Shown in pieces: positions 42,925-51,467 of a DNA stretch of 64,000 nucleotides (position 1 is its first letter; every line of letters starts with the position of its first letter). Origin of the DNA: JANYCO01 sp035535995 (lineage in GTDB: Bacteria > Bacteroidota > Bacteroidia > Cytophagales > Cytophagaceae). The stretch spans positions 186,001-250,000 of the forward strand of contig DATLOZ010000022.1 of NCBI GenBank assembly GCA_035535995.1, read 5' to 3'. Made by a program: the position numbers and the translations under genes. The notes beneath the pieces are model-generated. The model had not been told where the DNA came from. It worked only from the letters and a program-made list of their open reading frames with translations, and did not search any database.

Positions 42925-43389
42925 ATGTATTCCTTCCTCCTCTCCCTCCATTCCCTCTTTCGCTGGTTTGTATTAATTAGCTTGCTATACTCCATCTACC
43001 GAGGGTTTAGCGAGGCTTCCAGGAGTGGAGTGTTTACAAAGTCTGATGACTTGTTGCGTCATCTTACTGCTACGATTGTTCATATCCAATTATTATTAGG
43101 GATCAGCTTGTATTTCATCAGTCCGATCGTAGATTATTTTTTACACCATTTCAGCGAAGCGGTACACGAACGTGAGCTACGTTTTTTTGGAATGGAACAT
43201 TCGCTGATGATGCTGGTTGCAGTGATCGTCATTACGATCGGGTCCGCGAAAGCGAAAAGAAAAACTACTGACCGTGAAAAATTTAAAACGATGGCGGTAT
43301 GGTACACTATTGGTTTGCTGATCATCCTAAGCTCACTCCCATGGCCGTTCTCACCGTTTGGAGCGCAGAGACCTTATATCCGATTTTAA
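42925..43389 (+). CDS. Hypothetical four-helix membrane protein
   Basis: A 154-residue inner-membrane protein with four predicted helices (about 5-25, 45-70, 90-110, 127-145). Conserved-looking histidines in LHSLFRWF, RHLTATIVHIQ and MEHSLMML could bind haem or a metal, as in small cytochrome b-like proteins, but this is only a possibility. No named family recognised. It ends in RPYIRF. A family A repeat follows. Confidence 0.65.
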   Translation: MYSFLLSLHSLFRWFVLISLLYSIYRGFSEASRSGVFTKSDDLLRHLTATIVHIQLLLGISLYFISPIVDYFLHHFSEAVHERELRFFGMEHSLMMLVAVIVITIGSAKAKRKTTDREKFKTMAVWYTIGLLIILSSLPWPFSPFGAQRPYIRF

Positions 43390-43393
43390 TTCT

Positions 43394-43468
43394 ATGTTAT
43401 GAATGTTGAGTTATGCAGTATAAATAATGATTATTTGTAACTTTAGACAACTCAACATTTCATAATTT
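43394..43468. repeat. Heptad repeat, family A
   Basis: Family A arms TATGAATGTTGAGTTATG (43399-43416) and CAACTCAACATTTCATAA (43448-43465). The loop is AT-rich. Confidence 0.75.
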
Positions 43469-43480
43469 TCTGCTGCTATC

Positions 43481-43915
43481 ATGAGAAAAAATATAAGGTT
43501 GGTCCTAATCAGCTTGTTTTGTTTATTGGTAATTAATTCCTGCTGTACAAAGAAAAAATGTGCTTCACCTAATTATGATGTTTATTTCTGTAGCTTCACG
43601 CAAGCAGATGCCGATACCGTGATCGTCTTTACTTACGATCCAAACTCCAATTACACCAACTATACTGATAGCAGTATGGCAAGCTGGGAAAATGATACCG
43701 TCGTAGCCTCATGTATCGCAGATTTGCAACATAATTACAAACTAAGATTACCCGCTACCGGAGAAGAATTTTATCTCGATAATTTTACCACCGCAAAAAG
43801 AGCCTGTAATGATTGTTTTCCTTATCATCCCAAATCTGAATACCAGGAATATTTATTCAGCTACCAGCTGAATGGGAAAACGATCATAGATTCTGAGTTA
43901 AGAATTCAAAAATAG
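43481..43915 (+). CDS. Hypothetical lipoprotein
   Basis: A 144-residue protein with a signal peptide and a probable lipobox at VINSC (Cys21), followed by another Cys and a Lys-rich stretch. The mature part is small, rich in Tyr, Asn and Asp, with two further cysteines in AKRACNDCFPYH. No known domain recognised. It lies between two family A repeats, and its 3' neighbour is convergent. Confidence 0.6.
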   Translation: MRKNIRLVLISLFCLLVINSCCTKKKCASPNYDVYFCSFTQADADTVIVFTYDPNSNYTNYTDSSMASWENDTVVASCIADLQHNYKLRLPATGEEFYLDNFTTAKRACNDCFPYHPKSEYQEYLFSYQLNGKTIIDSELRIQK

Positions 43916-43926
43916 AAGAAGGAGAA

Positions 43927-43988
43927 ATTATAAGTTATGAATGTTGAGTTATGAGCATATAATTCATAACTCAACATTTATAATTTCA
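43927..43988. repeat. Heptad repeat, family A, between convergent genes
   Basis: Inverted arms TTATGAATGTTGAGTTATGA (43935-43954) and its near-complement (43962-43982) with an 8-nt loop, between the lipoprotein gene and the LamG gene ends. Confidence 0.8.
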
Positions 43989-43994
43989 TGAAAA

Positions 43995-45685
43995 TTATTT
44001 TGCAATGAGCTTTTGCACTGAAGAGCCTTGTTCTGTAATAACTTTTACAAAATACATTCCGGACTCAAGAGCGGGAAGTGTGAATTTACGATCATCATTT
44101 AAGGTTTGTTCCCACATCTTTTTACCCTGCGCATCGGAAAGTTCGATGGATTGAATGGAACGAGTAGTTGAGATAGTCACCGATTCTCTTGATTCTGCCG
44201 GATTTGGAAAAAGGATAAACTGATCGGAAGAAGAAGAAGAAAGTACCACCGTTTCAACACTATTCGTGAGCACATATAGATCTGCAATAGCCTGGTCAGT
44301 AAGCGCGCATCCGAAAAACTTTAGCTCATCGATGTCGCCGATGAAAGTATGGTAACCATAACTATAATCACCGATCACGTTATCAGTAATGGAAGAACCT
44401 GACAAGCTGGTCAGACAGCCTATTTGTAAATCTTTACCATTGATCACACCTCCTGAATTTGTTACCTGTTGGATATCCTGTTGTACATTGTCCACAAAGA
44501 GCTGGATCAACGCGGCATCACGATCTACTCTTGCTACTACGAAATGCCAGGCACCATCGGTAAAACTGTTGATAGTAGTAATTTCAGCAGAAGAAGCCAA
44601 TGTCCCTCCTCCTGCCAATAGGAAAAATAATTTTTCAGAATAGCCTGGATAATTTAATCCCAGTTGAAATCCATTTCCATAATATGCTCCGCCATTGGAG
44701 AAAATATGGATGCCGCGATAATCGTCTGTGCTGCTGGTTTTGAACCAGGCAGATACTGTAAAGCTTTGTGTGCCGAAGTCAAGGTGATGGCAAGTGTAAT
44801 TCTTGAAGGGTCCGTACCTGTGAAATGATAAGCAGCATTGGTATTGCCAAAACGATCTTGCGTAAGCGTAGCGCCGTTTACTGTACCATTATTGGTTCCG
44901 GCAGCATCGTCCGCATTTCCTTCAAACAAATAGGTAGCCGAAGCGGCGCAACTTGTAGTGGTAGTAGAAGAAGAGAAGGTAGAAAATTCCAGATCATCCA
45001 GGTCGCCAATGAAGGTATGGTATCCGTAACTATAATCACCAATCACATTATCCGTGATCGAAGAACCGGAAAGAGAATTCAGACAACTTATATCCAGATC
45101 TTTTCCCACGATCGTCCCGCCGGATCCGGATACTTGTGTGATATCCCGTTGCACATCGTCTACGAACAATTGGATAATTCTTTCTACTCTATTTACTTTT
45201 ACAAAATAGTGATGCCACTGTCCATCTGCAAAACTAGCCGTAGTGATGATTTGAGCCGACGCACCTTGCGTACCTCCGCCACCCATTAAGAAAAATACTT
45301 TTTGAGAATAACCGGGATAGTTTAATCCCATCTGAATACCGTTGCCATAATAAGCGCCTCCATTGGAAAAGATATGGATCCCTCGCGAATCGTCTGTACT
45401 GGAAGTTTTGAACCAGGCCGAAACAGTAAAGTTGTCTTGTCCGAAATCAATATGGCTATCAAGTGTTATTCTTGAAGGAGAGCCTGAGAAATGATAAGCC
45501 GAATTGGCATTTCCTAAACGGTCTTGCGTAAGCGTTACGCTACTGGTGGTACCATTATCGGTTCCCACTGCGTCGTTGGCATTCCCGTTAAATGGATAAG
45601 AATGAATCACTGTTTGCGCTTGTCCTAATAATGGAGCAAGAAGAGAGAGGCCTAAAAAGGCGATTGTCTTAAAATGGAAATTCAT
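43995..45685 (-). pseudogene. LamG-domain secreted protein with T9SS sorting domain, frameshifted
   Basis: One gene read in two frames. The first part (45685-44654) has a signal peptide (ending LGQAQ), a complete LamG/concanavalin-like domain and the start of a second one. Near 44790 the frame shifts: after SRITLA the original domain continues in another frame as DFGTQSFTVSAWFKTSS and runs on to the stop at 43995. Comparison with domain 1 (7 codons versus 20 nt) implies one missing base. The shared C-terminus (about 80 residues, PNPAES...GMYFVKVI) is a type A sorting domain for type IX secretion. Without a sequencing error the product would lose its export tag. The two LamG copies are 60-70% alike by eye. 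Confidence 0.8.
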
Positions 45686-45781
45686 GGCTGGTATTATTTT
45701 AAGTATTTAAAGATACATTATTGTCTTAAATAATAAAATTGGGAAGTATTAATTTAATAAGTTATCAATGCTGGGTAATTT

Positions 45782-45875
45782 GTCTGAACATTGATTTCCA
45801 GGATTCAAGAATAAATATGATTTTTGAAATCAGTATCTGTTCATCCATCCGGGAAATCAAGGTCTAAATTCCTAT
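45782..45875. repeat. Heptad repeat, family G, inverted
   Basis: Arm TGAACATTGATTTCCAGGAT (45792-45811) is opposed by ATCCGGGAAATCAAGG (45847-45862). It lies in the 240-bp gap between divergent LamG and Cys/His protein genes. The first arm matches 39191-39211. Confidence 0.6.
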
Positions 45876-45925
45876 ACTTGGTCTGAACTTTGCTTCATTC
45901 ATTATGTTAATAATTCAAAAAAACT

Positions 45926-46402
45926 ATGAAATCGTTTATCCTCCTTGCATTTAGCAGCTTATTGTTTTCGTTTGTTTTTTATAAAAAAGCAACCCTCCCT
46001 CCCACCAATGAAAAAGTATTGGAATATGTAAACTCCGTACTCGGCAAAAAAGTAGGCGCCGGCGAATGCTGGGACCTGGCCAATGAAGCGCTTACCCACG
46101 CACATGCCAAATGGACCTTTCCTACTACCTTTGGTAAACCTTATAACTATAAAAAAGATACGATCCTTCCGGGAGATGTGATACAGCTTTCCGATGTGAC
46201 GATTGAAACACGCAGTGGCAATTCCATTTCCAGGATTACGATGGCGAAACATACGGCAATTGTTTATTCTGTAGGTACGGAAGGTAAAATCAAAGTAGCC
46301 GAACAAAACTTCAATAACCTCAAAAAGATCGTGATCAACGAGTGGGACCTGGATGATGTGAAAAAAGGGAAGTTACAGTTTTACAGACCGCAACCGTTGT
46401 AA
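45926..46402 (+). CDS. Secreted Cys/His protein, possible papain-like (NlpC/CHAP-like) fold
   Basis: A 158-residue protein with a hydrophobic N-terminal export segment. Candidate catalytic residues are Cys in GAGECWDLANEAL (about residue 50) and His in TMAKHTAIVYSV (about 112), followed by VAEQNF, an order (Cys before His before a polar residue) that fits papain-like NlpC/P60 or CHAP amidases. I recall a similar GECWDLA motif in uncharacterised bacterial and fungal domains, but no named family can be claimed. Peptidoglycan or peptide cleavage is inferred. Confidence 0.6.
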   Translation: MKSFILLAFSSLLFSFVFYKKATLPPTNEKVLEYVNSVLGKKVGAGECWDLANEALTHAHAKWTFPTTFGKPYNYKKDTILPGDVIQLSDVTIETRSGNSISRITMAKHTAIVYSVGTEGKIKVAEQNFNNLKKIVINEWDLDDVKKGKLQFYRPQPL

Positions 46403-46403
46403 A

Positions 46404-46488
46404 TATGTTATGTAATGTTGAATTATGAATAATTAAAAATCTACCAATACCTTAACTCATATTCATAACTCAACATTCATAACTTTTT
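46404..46488. repeat. Heptad repeat, family A
   Basis: Arms near 46404-46428 (TATGTAATGTTGAATTATGA) and 46454-46486 (CTCATATTCATAACTCAACA onward), upstream of the ABC-F promoter. Confidence 0.75.
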
Positions 46489-46552
46489 ATAGTATTTTTT
46501 TCAATAATACGCGATACCCTCTTTCTCTTTTTGTTTCCAGCACGGAAAAGCG

Positions 46553-46560
46553 TAATTTTG
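46553..46560 (+). promoter_or_regulatory. Promoter -7 element of the ABC-F gene
   Basis: TAATTTTG followed by C fits TAnnTTTG. It lies 19 bp before the ATG at 46579 and rules out the earlier in-frame start at 46531, which would be upstream of transcription. Confidence 0.7.
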
Positions 46561-46578
46561 CACTTTAATCCAGAACAT

Positions 46579-48195
46579 ATGATCAGTGCTGACAATATTT
46601 CCCTTCGATATGGTAAGAGGGTCCTTTTTGAAGACGTAAATGTAAAATTCAACCCTGGCAATTGCTACGGGCTGATCGGTGCCAACGGCGCCGGCAAATC
46701 TACTTTTATAAAAATTCTCTCCGGAGATATCGATCCTACCACCGGTAGGGTAAACATTACTCCAGGCGAACGTCTGGCGGTATTGAAACAAAATCAATTT
46801 GAGTTTGACGAGGTACAAGTACTGCAAACAGTGATCATGGGACATAAAAAACTGTTCCAGGTAATGCAGGAAAAAGATGCCATCTATATGAAGCCCGACT
46901 TCTCTGACGCCGACGGTGTAAGAGCTTCTGAGCTCGAATCGGAATTTGCTGAAATGAACGGATGGAATGCCGAATCAGAAGCAGCAGAATTGCTTAGCGG
47001 TTTAGGAGTAAAAGAAGACAAGCATTTTCTTTTGATGAAAGAGCTTGACCCAAGCGAGAAGGTACGTGTATTGCTTGCGCAGGCTTTGTTTGGAAACCCA
47101 GACATCCTGCTGCTTGACGAGCCTACCAACAACCTTGACATCGATTCTGTACGCTGGTTGGAAAACTTCCTGGCAGATTTTAAAAACACCGTGATCGTAG
47201 TTTCCCACGATCGTCACTTCCTCGACGAAGTTTGTACCCATATCGCCGACATTGATTTTGGCAAATTGCAATTGTTTGCTGGTAACTATAGTTTCTGGTA
47301 CCACTCCAGTCAATTGGCGCTTAAGCAGCGCAGCGATTCCAACAAGAAAATAGAAGATAAACGCGCCGAGCTTCAGGAATTCATCCGCCGCTTTAGCGCC
47401 AATGCTTCCAAATCCAAACAAGCTACTTCCCGCGCCAAATTGCTTGAGAAGCTTACTGTCGAAGATATTAAACCTTCTTCAAGAAAATATCCTGCCATTA
47501 TGTTCAAAGCCAACCGCGAGGCCGGCGATCAGATCTTGTCGATCGAAAACCTGGCCGCTACCCGCGAAGGTGTGGAGATGTTTAAGAACGTCACGTTTAC
47601 CGTAAATAAAAACGATAAGATCGCTTTCTTAAGCAAAGAACCTTTGGCTATCTCTACATTCTTTGATGTGATCATGGGCGATCAGAAGCAGGATAAAGGC
47701 GATTACAAATGGGGCGTGACAATCACGAACTCTTATTTTCCAAGAGAGAACTCTAAATTTTTCAACAACGGCGAACTCAACCTGGTTGATTGGCTGCGCC
47801 AGTATTCAGAAGAAAAAGACGAAAGCTTCATCCGTGGATTCTTAGGTAGAATGCTATTCTCCGGGGAAGAGTCATTGAAAAAAAGTACCGTATTATCAGG
47901 AGGAGAGAAAGTACGTTGTATGCTTTCTAAAATGATGATGAGCGGCGCCAATGCACTGGTATTCGACGATCCTACCAACCACCTGGACCTCGAATCGATC
48001 ACCGCGCTGAACAATGGTATTAAGGATTTCCAAGGTACTGTGTTATTCTATTCGCACGATTACGAATTCATCAATACCATTGCCAACCGTATTATTGAGA
48101 TCACCCCTAAAGGCATCATCGATAAAAATATGAGTTATGAAGAGTACGTGGAAAGCGAGCGCGTGAAAGAGCAGCAGGCGGAAATGTACATTTAG
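46579..48195 (+). CDS. ABC-F family ATPase (YbiT-like) with one degenerate nucleotide site
   Basis: A 538-residue twin-ATPase protein starting MISADNISLRYGKR. Domain 1 has an intact Walker A (GANGAGKST) and Walker B (DILLLDEPTNNLD), but its signature reads ELDPSEKVR instead of LSGGQ. Domain 2 has an intact signature LSGGEKVRC, but its Walker A is lost (AFLSKEPLAIS). In the head-to-tail sandwich, domain 1 Walker A meets domain 2 signature, so one site is complete and the other is dead. Close Bacteroidota relatives look similar from memory, so this is probably a family trait. It likely acts on ribosomes like other ABC-F proteins; substrate step unknown. Confidence 0.88.
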   Translation: MISADNISLRYGKRVLFEDVNVKFNPGNCYGLIGANGAGKSTFIKILSGDIDPTTGRVNITPGERLAVLKQNQFEFDEVQVLQTVIMGHKKLFQVMQEKDAIYMKPDFSDADGVRASELESEFAEMNGWNAESEAAELLSGLGVKEDKHFLLMKELDPSEKVRVLLAQALFGNPDILLLDEPTNNLDIDSVRWLENFLADFKNTVIVVSHDRHFLDEVCTHIADIDFGKLQLFAGNYSFWYHSSQLALKQRSDSNKKIEDKRAELQEFIRRFSANASKSKQATSRAKLLEKLTVEDIKPSSRKYPAIMFKANREAGDQILSIENLAATREGVEMFKNVTFTVNKNDKIAFLSKEPLAISTFFDVIMGDQKQDKGDYKWGVTITNSYFPRENSKFFNNGELNLVDWLRQYSEEKDESFIRGFLGRMLFSGEESLKKSTVLSGGEKVRCMLSKMMMSGANALVFDDPTNHLDLESITALNNGIKDFQGTVLFYSHDYEFINTIANRIIEITPKGIIDKNMSYEEYVESERVKEQQAEMYI

Positions 48196-48197
48196 AA

Positions 48198-48249
48198 ATT
48201 ATGAGTTATGAAATTATGAGTTATGAATTATGAATGTTGAGTTATGAGT
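48198..48249. repeat. Heptad repeat, family A, one arm
   Basis: TATGAGT and TATGAAT heptads directly after the ABC-F stop. The opposite arm is supplied by the pure ATTCATA array at 48359-48442. Confidence 0.8.
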
Positions 48250-48286
48250 GAGAAGATATTAGTTGCTCGCTGCATTTGTTACTAGC

Positions 48287-48322
48287 AAAAAAATCCCCGG
48301 TAGTTTTATCGGGGATTTTTTT
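48287..48322. terminator. Bidirectional intrinsic terminator
   Basis: AAAAAAATCCCCG stem with a 10-nt loop and complement CGGGGATTTTTTT. It has T-runs on both sides, and it lies between the plus-strand ABC-F gene and the minus-strand prfB, so it can serve both. Confidence 0.92.
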
Positions 48323-48358
48323 ATTATCCTATAAAAATGAATAAAGTCTGATAAATTT

Positions 48359-48442
48359 ATTCATAATTCATAATTCATAATTCATAATTCATAATTCATA
48401 ATTCATAATTCATAATTCATAATTCATAATTCATAATTCATA
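48359..48442. repeat. Perfect 12-copy heptamer microsatellite (ATTCATA)
   Basis: Twelve identical tandem copies of ATTCATA, uninterrupted, starting 37 bp after the terminator and ending 12 bp before the prfB stop. The unit is the main building block of the family A elements. It is likely to vary in copy number. Confidence 0.95.
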
Positions 48443-48454
48443 ACTAAAAAAAAC

Positions 48455-49532
48455 CTACGCTTCCATCAAATAAGCCTTAATATATTCGTTAAGATCTCCA
48501 TCCAGCACATTCTGCGGGTCCGAGCGTTCTATGCCGGTGCGCAGGTCTTTTACGAGTTTGTATGGATGCAAAACATAGTTGCGGATCTGTGAACCGAAAT
48601 CTATTTTCTTTTTAGTGCTTTCCACCACTGCGCGCGCCTCGTTCTTTTTATCGATCTCAATCTGGTACAAACGCGACTTCAACATCTTGATCGCTTTTTC
48701 TTTGTTCATCAATTGCGAGCGTTCCTGTTGACATTCGATGATGAGCCCGGAAGGCTTGTGGTGCAGGCGTACCGCGGTCTCCACCTTGTTTACGTTCTGT
48801 CCCCCTGCCCCACCTGAGCGGAATGTATCCCATTCTATATCCGCAGGATTCACTTCAATTTCGATCGTGTCGTCTACTACAGGGTAAGCAAACACAGAAG
48901 CAAAAGAAGTATGTCTTCTTCCTCCCGAGTCAAAAGGTGAGACTCGCACAAGACGGTGCACTCCAATTTCTGACTTGAGATATCCATAAGCGAAGTCACC
49001 TTCAATCTCCAGCGTCACGGATTTTACTCCTGCTACTTCACCTGCCTGGTAGTTTACTTCTCTTACAGAAAAACCATTTTTCTCTGCCCAGAGAATATAC
49101 ATACGCATGAGCATACCCGCCCAATCGTTGCTCTCCGTACCACCCGCGCCAGGATTGATCTCCAGCATGGCACTGAGGATATCTTCCTCGTTGGAAAGCA
49201 TTTTTTTAAATTCCAATGCTTCTACTGCTTCGGTTGTTTTTTTGAATTCTGTTTCAATTTCCTGTTCGGAAACATCGCCGGCCTGGTAAAATTCATAGAG
49301 TGTATCAAAATCGTTGAACAGCTGGGCGCAATGATCGTAGCTGTCGGTCCATATTTTTTGCGATTTGATATTTTTGAGAATGGCTTCTGCTTGCTTTGGA
49401 TTATTCCAAAAATCTGCTTCGGTTGTTTTCTTTTGTTCTTCTTCGATGAGTGCTATCTTCCCATCGTAGTCAAAGATACCTCCTCAGCGCCTCTACACGG
49501 CTCTTTAAATCTTTGTATTGTTCTGTGGTCAT
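48455..49532 (-). CDS. prfB: Peptide chain release factor 2, with programmed +1 frameshift
   Basis: Ends translation at UGA and UAA. The first 20 codons (ATG at 49532) end at an in-frame TGA (49472-49470). Reading then shifts +1 at CTT-T-GAC, giving LDYDGK and an uninterrupted frame to 48455, total about 358 residues. The RF2 signature SPF (RVSPFDSGG) and the catalytic GGQ (GAGGQNVNK) are present. The region upstream of the frameshift has the Shine-Dalgarno-like AGGAGG. The frameshift makes RF2 production self-limiting, since RF2 reads the UGA. Confidence 0.95.
49469..49484 (-). promoter_or_regulatory. prfB programmed frameshift site
   Basis: In the coding direction: AGGAGG, 3 nt (TAT), then CTTTGAC. 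Low RF2 lets the ribosome slip at CTT-T past the UGA, aided by the internal Shine-Dalgarno pairing. This is the classical RF2 autoregulation site. Confidence 0.95.
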
Positions 49533-49567
49533 TTTTCTGTCTTAATTTATTTAAGTAAAGATATTAA

Positions 49568-49688
49568 TAAGTTATGAATTATGAGTTATGAATTGTGAGT
49601 TTAGTCATAAGTAGTGAGTAGAGAACTTCAATACTTATGAATGATGACTTAATAATTCAACATTCATAACTCATAATTCATAACTTAA
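49568..49688. repeat. Heptad repeat, family A/F composite
   Basis: Heptad-phased sequence from 49571 (TATGAAT, TATGAGT) through AGTAGTG and AGTAGAG units to the opposite arm at 49652-49684. It fills the gap between pduO and prfB and includes the pduO stop at its end. Confidence 0.7.
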
Positions 49689-50233
49689 TAACGTGGCTTC
49701 CACGGTACCTCCTCCACTCCCAGCTCCAGGCACATTTTACGTGAAAGCACAAACAAAAAATCAGAAAGGCGATTGAGGTACATAATGATTAATCCTTCTA
49801 CAGCTTCTGTCTCTGAAAGCAATACTACAAGGCGCTCCGCCCGGCGGCAAACGGTACGTGCCAGATGGCAGAAGGATACATGCTGATGTCCTCCCGGCAA
49901 TATAAATGAACGCATAGGTGGGAGTTGTTCTTGCATCTGGTCGATCTCCTTTTCAAGTAATTCTATATCCGACTCCAGTAGATCAGGTTTTTTCAGCGAT
50001 GTTTTTTCCGGATCGGAAGCAAGCAAAGAACCAATCGTAAACAAACGATCTTGTATTTCTTTCAGAAGCGCTTTCCTTACTTTGTTCACTTCAAGATCAC
50101 CGAGCAAGCCCAGGTAAGAGTTGAGCTCATCTATGGTGCCATAGGATTCAATGCGAATATCGGATTTGGAAACACGCTTGCCTCCGTATAATGAGGTTTG
50201 TCCGAGGTCTCCTGTTTTGGTGTATATTTTCAT
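49685..50233 (-). CDS. pduO: Cob(I)alamin adenosyltransferase, PduO type
   Basis: Transfers adenosyl from ATP to cob(I)alamin, giving adenosylcobalamin. The 182-residue protein has the N-terminal TKTGDLGQTSLYGGKRVSK ATP-binding segment, GTIDELNSYLGLL (about 33) and the C-terminal CRRAERLVVLL...LNRLSDFLFVLSR signature. It is the only cobalamin gene in the window, and its nearest known user is EutBC. A family A/F repeat lies after it, family B before it. Confidence 0.95.
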   Translation of the reverse strand: MKIYTKTGDLGQTSLYGGKRVSKSDIRIESYGTIDELNSYLGLLGDLEVNKVRKALLKEIQDRLFTIGSLLASDPEKTSLKKPDLLESDIELLEKEIDQMQEQLPPMRSFILPGGHQHVSFCHLARTVCRRAERLVVLLSETEAVEGLIIMYLNRLSDFLFVLSRKMCLELGVEEVPWKPRY

Positions 50234-50271
50234 AAAGGGGAAATTTTATAAAAATCGATCTCATTAGAAAC

Positions 50272-50388
50272 GGATGCCAGATACCCGACAAAAAGAATTG
50301 GCCTTCAAAGAAATCTCGCGCAAAGTAGACATCGCATTTTTAAGGTAGCAAAATTTATCTGGAATCCGGTATCAGGAATCCATCATTT
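50272..50388. repeat. Heptad repeat, family B, inverted
   Basis: Arm GGATGCCAGATACCCG (50273-50288) and opposite arm ATCTGGAATCCGG (50359-50371), between pduO and the MCE gene; the repeat borders the MCE stop. Confidence 0.7.
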
Positions 50389-51357
50389 ACCTTGCAAACT
50401 ATCCCGCTCCAAATCCTTCCTGATCTTTTTCGCGCTTCTGCCTAGCGGGGACAAATAATTTTTAGGATGTTTCTGAAGATCGATTACAAGTGCATCAATG
50501 CTGCTCATAGTCCTGTTAAGATTTTCAACGGTTTTCTTATCGTTGATCAATGCGCCCAGCGAGCCATCTCCTTTGTTGATCTTTTCGGTGATCACGGAAA
50601 GATTAGCCATGGCTGTGTTGGCGTTATTTACTACACGTTTCAATTCCAGATCATTCAATGAATCTGCTAGTGTATTGAATTTTGCAAGGATTGGTTTCAG
50701 GCTCTTTTCTGTTTCCACCAAAGAAGCTGAAAGGGTATTTAAATTTCCTGTAATGCCTTTGATGTTTTGTTTGTTCTCCGCCATCAATTGTTTCAAGCTT
50801 TCGGAAGCTACCACCAAGTTGTTGAGCAGCTTCTTCACATTGCTGTTTGTCTCGTCTCCCAGGATTGCATTTATTTTCAAAATCGTAGAATCAAGGTTGG
50901 AAATTACCGGAGTAGCTTTATCGCCCAAGACCTGGATGAATCCTTTTTCTTTGCTTCCTGCGAGTGTATCGCCGCTTTCGTATATCCTAGAATTTCTTCC
51001 CAGCTTGAGTACAATGCTTTTCCCGCCCAGCAGATCTACACTTGAAAGAAATGCTTGCGTAGAATCTCCGAGTACAATTTCTTTATCGATCTGCAATTCT
51101 ACTTTTATGCGGTTGTTGTGTTCCTGATCAAGTACGATGTCGTTTACACGACCTACGCTAAAGCCATTGATGACCACAGGATTGGATACTGTAAGACCAT
51201 CTATATCGTTGTAAAAAACATAATAAGTTTTAATAGGTGAAAAGAAATCTGTTCCTTTCAAAAAATTAAATCCCAGGTAAAGTACTACACCCGAGACCAG
51301 TGCCATGATGCCTATTTTAACTTCTTTGGATATTTTCACGTGTTGCAAATTTTTCAA
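50383..51357 (-). CDS. MCE/MlaD family lipid-transport protein
   Basis: A 324-residue protein with an N-terminal membrane helix (about 13-32) and an MCE domain (about 38-115) with the NPVVINGFSVGRV phrase. A long helical periplasmic tail (about 150-310) follows, which in MCE proteins forms a hexameric tunnel. It moves phospholipid between membranes. No adjacent MlaE/MlaF permease or ATPase is seen. It follows the amidase gene on the same strand, 110 bp apart. Confidence 0.87.
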   Translation of the reverse strand: MKNLQHVKISKEVKIGIMALVSGVVLYLGFNFLKGTDFFSPIKTYYVFYNDIDGLTVSNPVVINGFSVGRVNDIVLDQEHNNRIKVELQIDKEIVLGDSTQAFLSSVDLLGGKSIVLKLGRNSRIYESGDTLAGSKEKGFIQVLGDKATPVISNLDSTILKINAILGDETNSNVKKLLNNLVVASESLKQLMAENKQNIKGITGNLNTLSASLVETEKSLKPILAKFNTLADSLNDLELKRVVNNANTAMANLSVITEKINKGDGSLGALINDKKTVENLNRTMSSIDALVIDLQKHPKNYLSPLGRSAKKIRKDLERDSLQGK

Positions 51358-51419
51358 TTTTAAAGATAATAATAATGTTTTAAACTTTTAAGTATCTATT
51401 AAAATACCAACGAAGACAG

Positions 51420-51467
51420 TGTTTGGAATTAGTTTTTTGGATTTTGGAATTTAATCCTTTTCAACCT
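51420..51467. repeat. Heptad repeat, family E
   Basis: GTTTGGA, ATTAGTT, TTTTGGA and TTTTGGA units in phase, just after the amidase stop. Confidence 0.55.

Noticed and set aside
46531..46578. Earlier start for the ABC-F gene
   Set aside because: A good -7 promoter element lies at 46553-46560, so the earlier codon would not be transcribed; the extra residues do not match the family.
48359..48442. CRISPR-like array
   Set aside because: The units are 7 bp with no spacers; it is a microsatellite. No cas genes are near.
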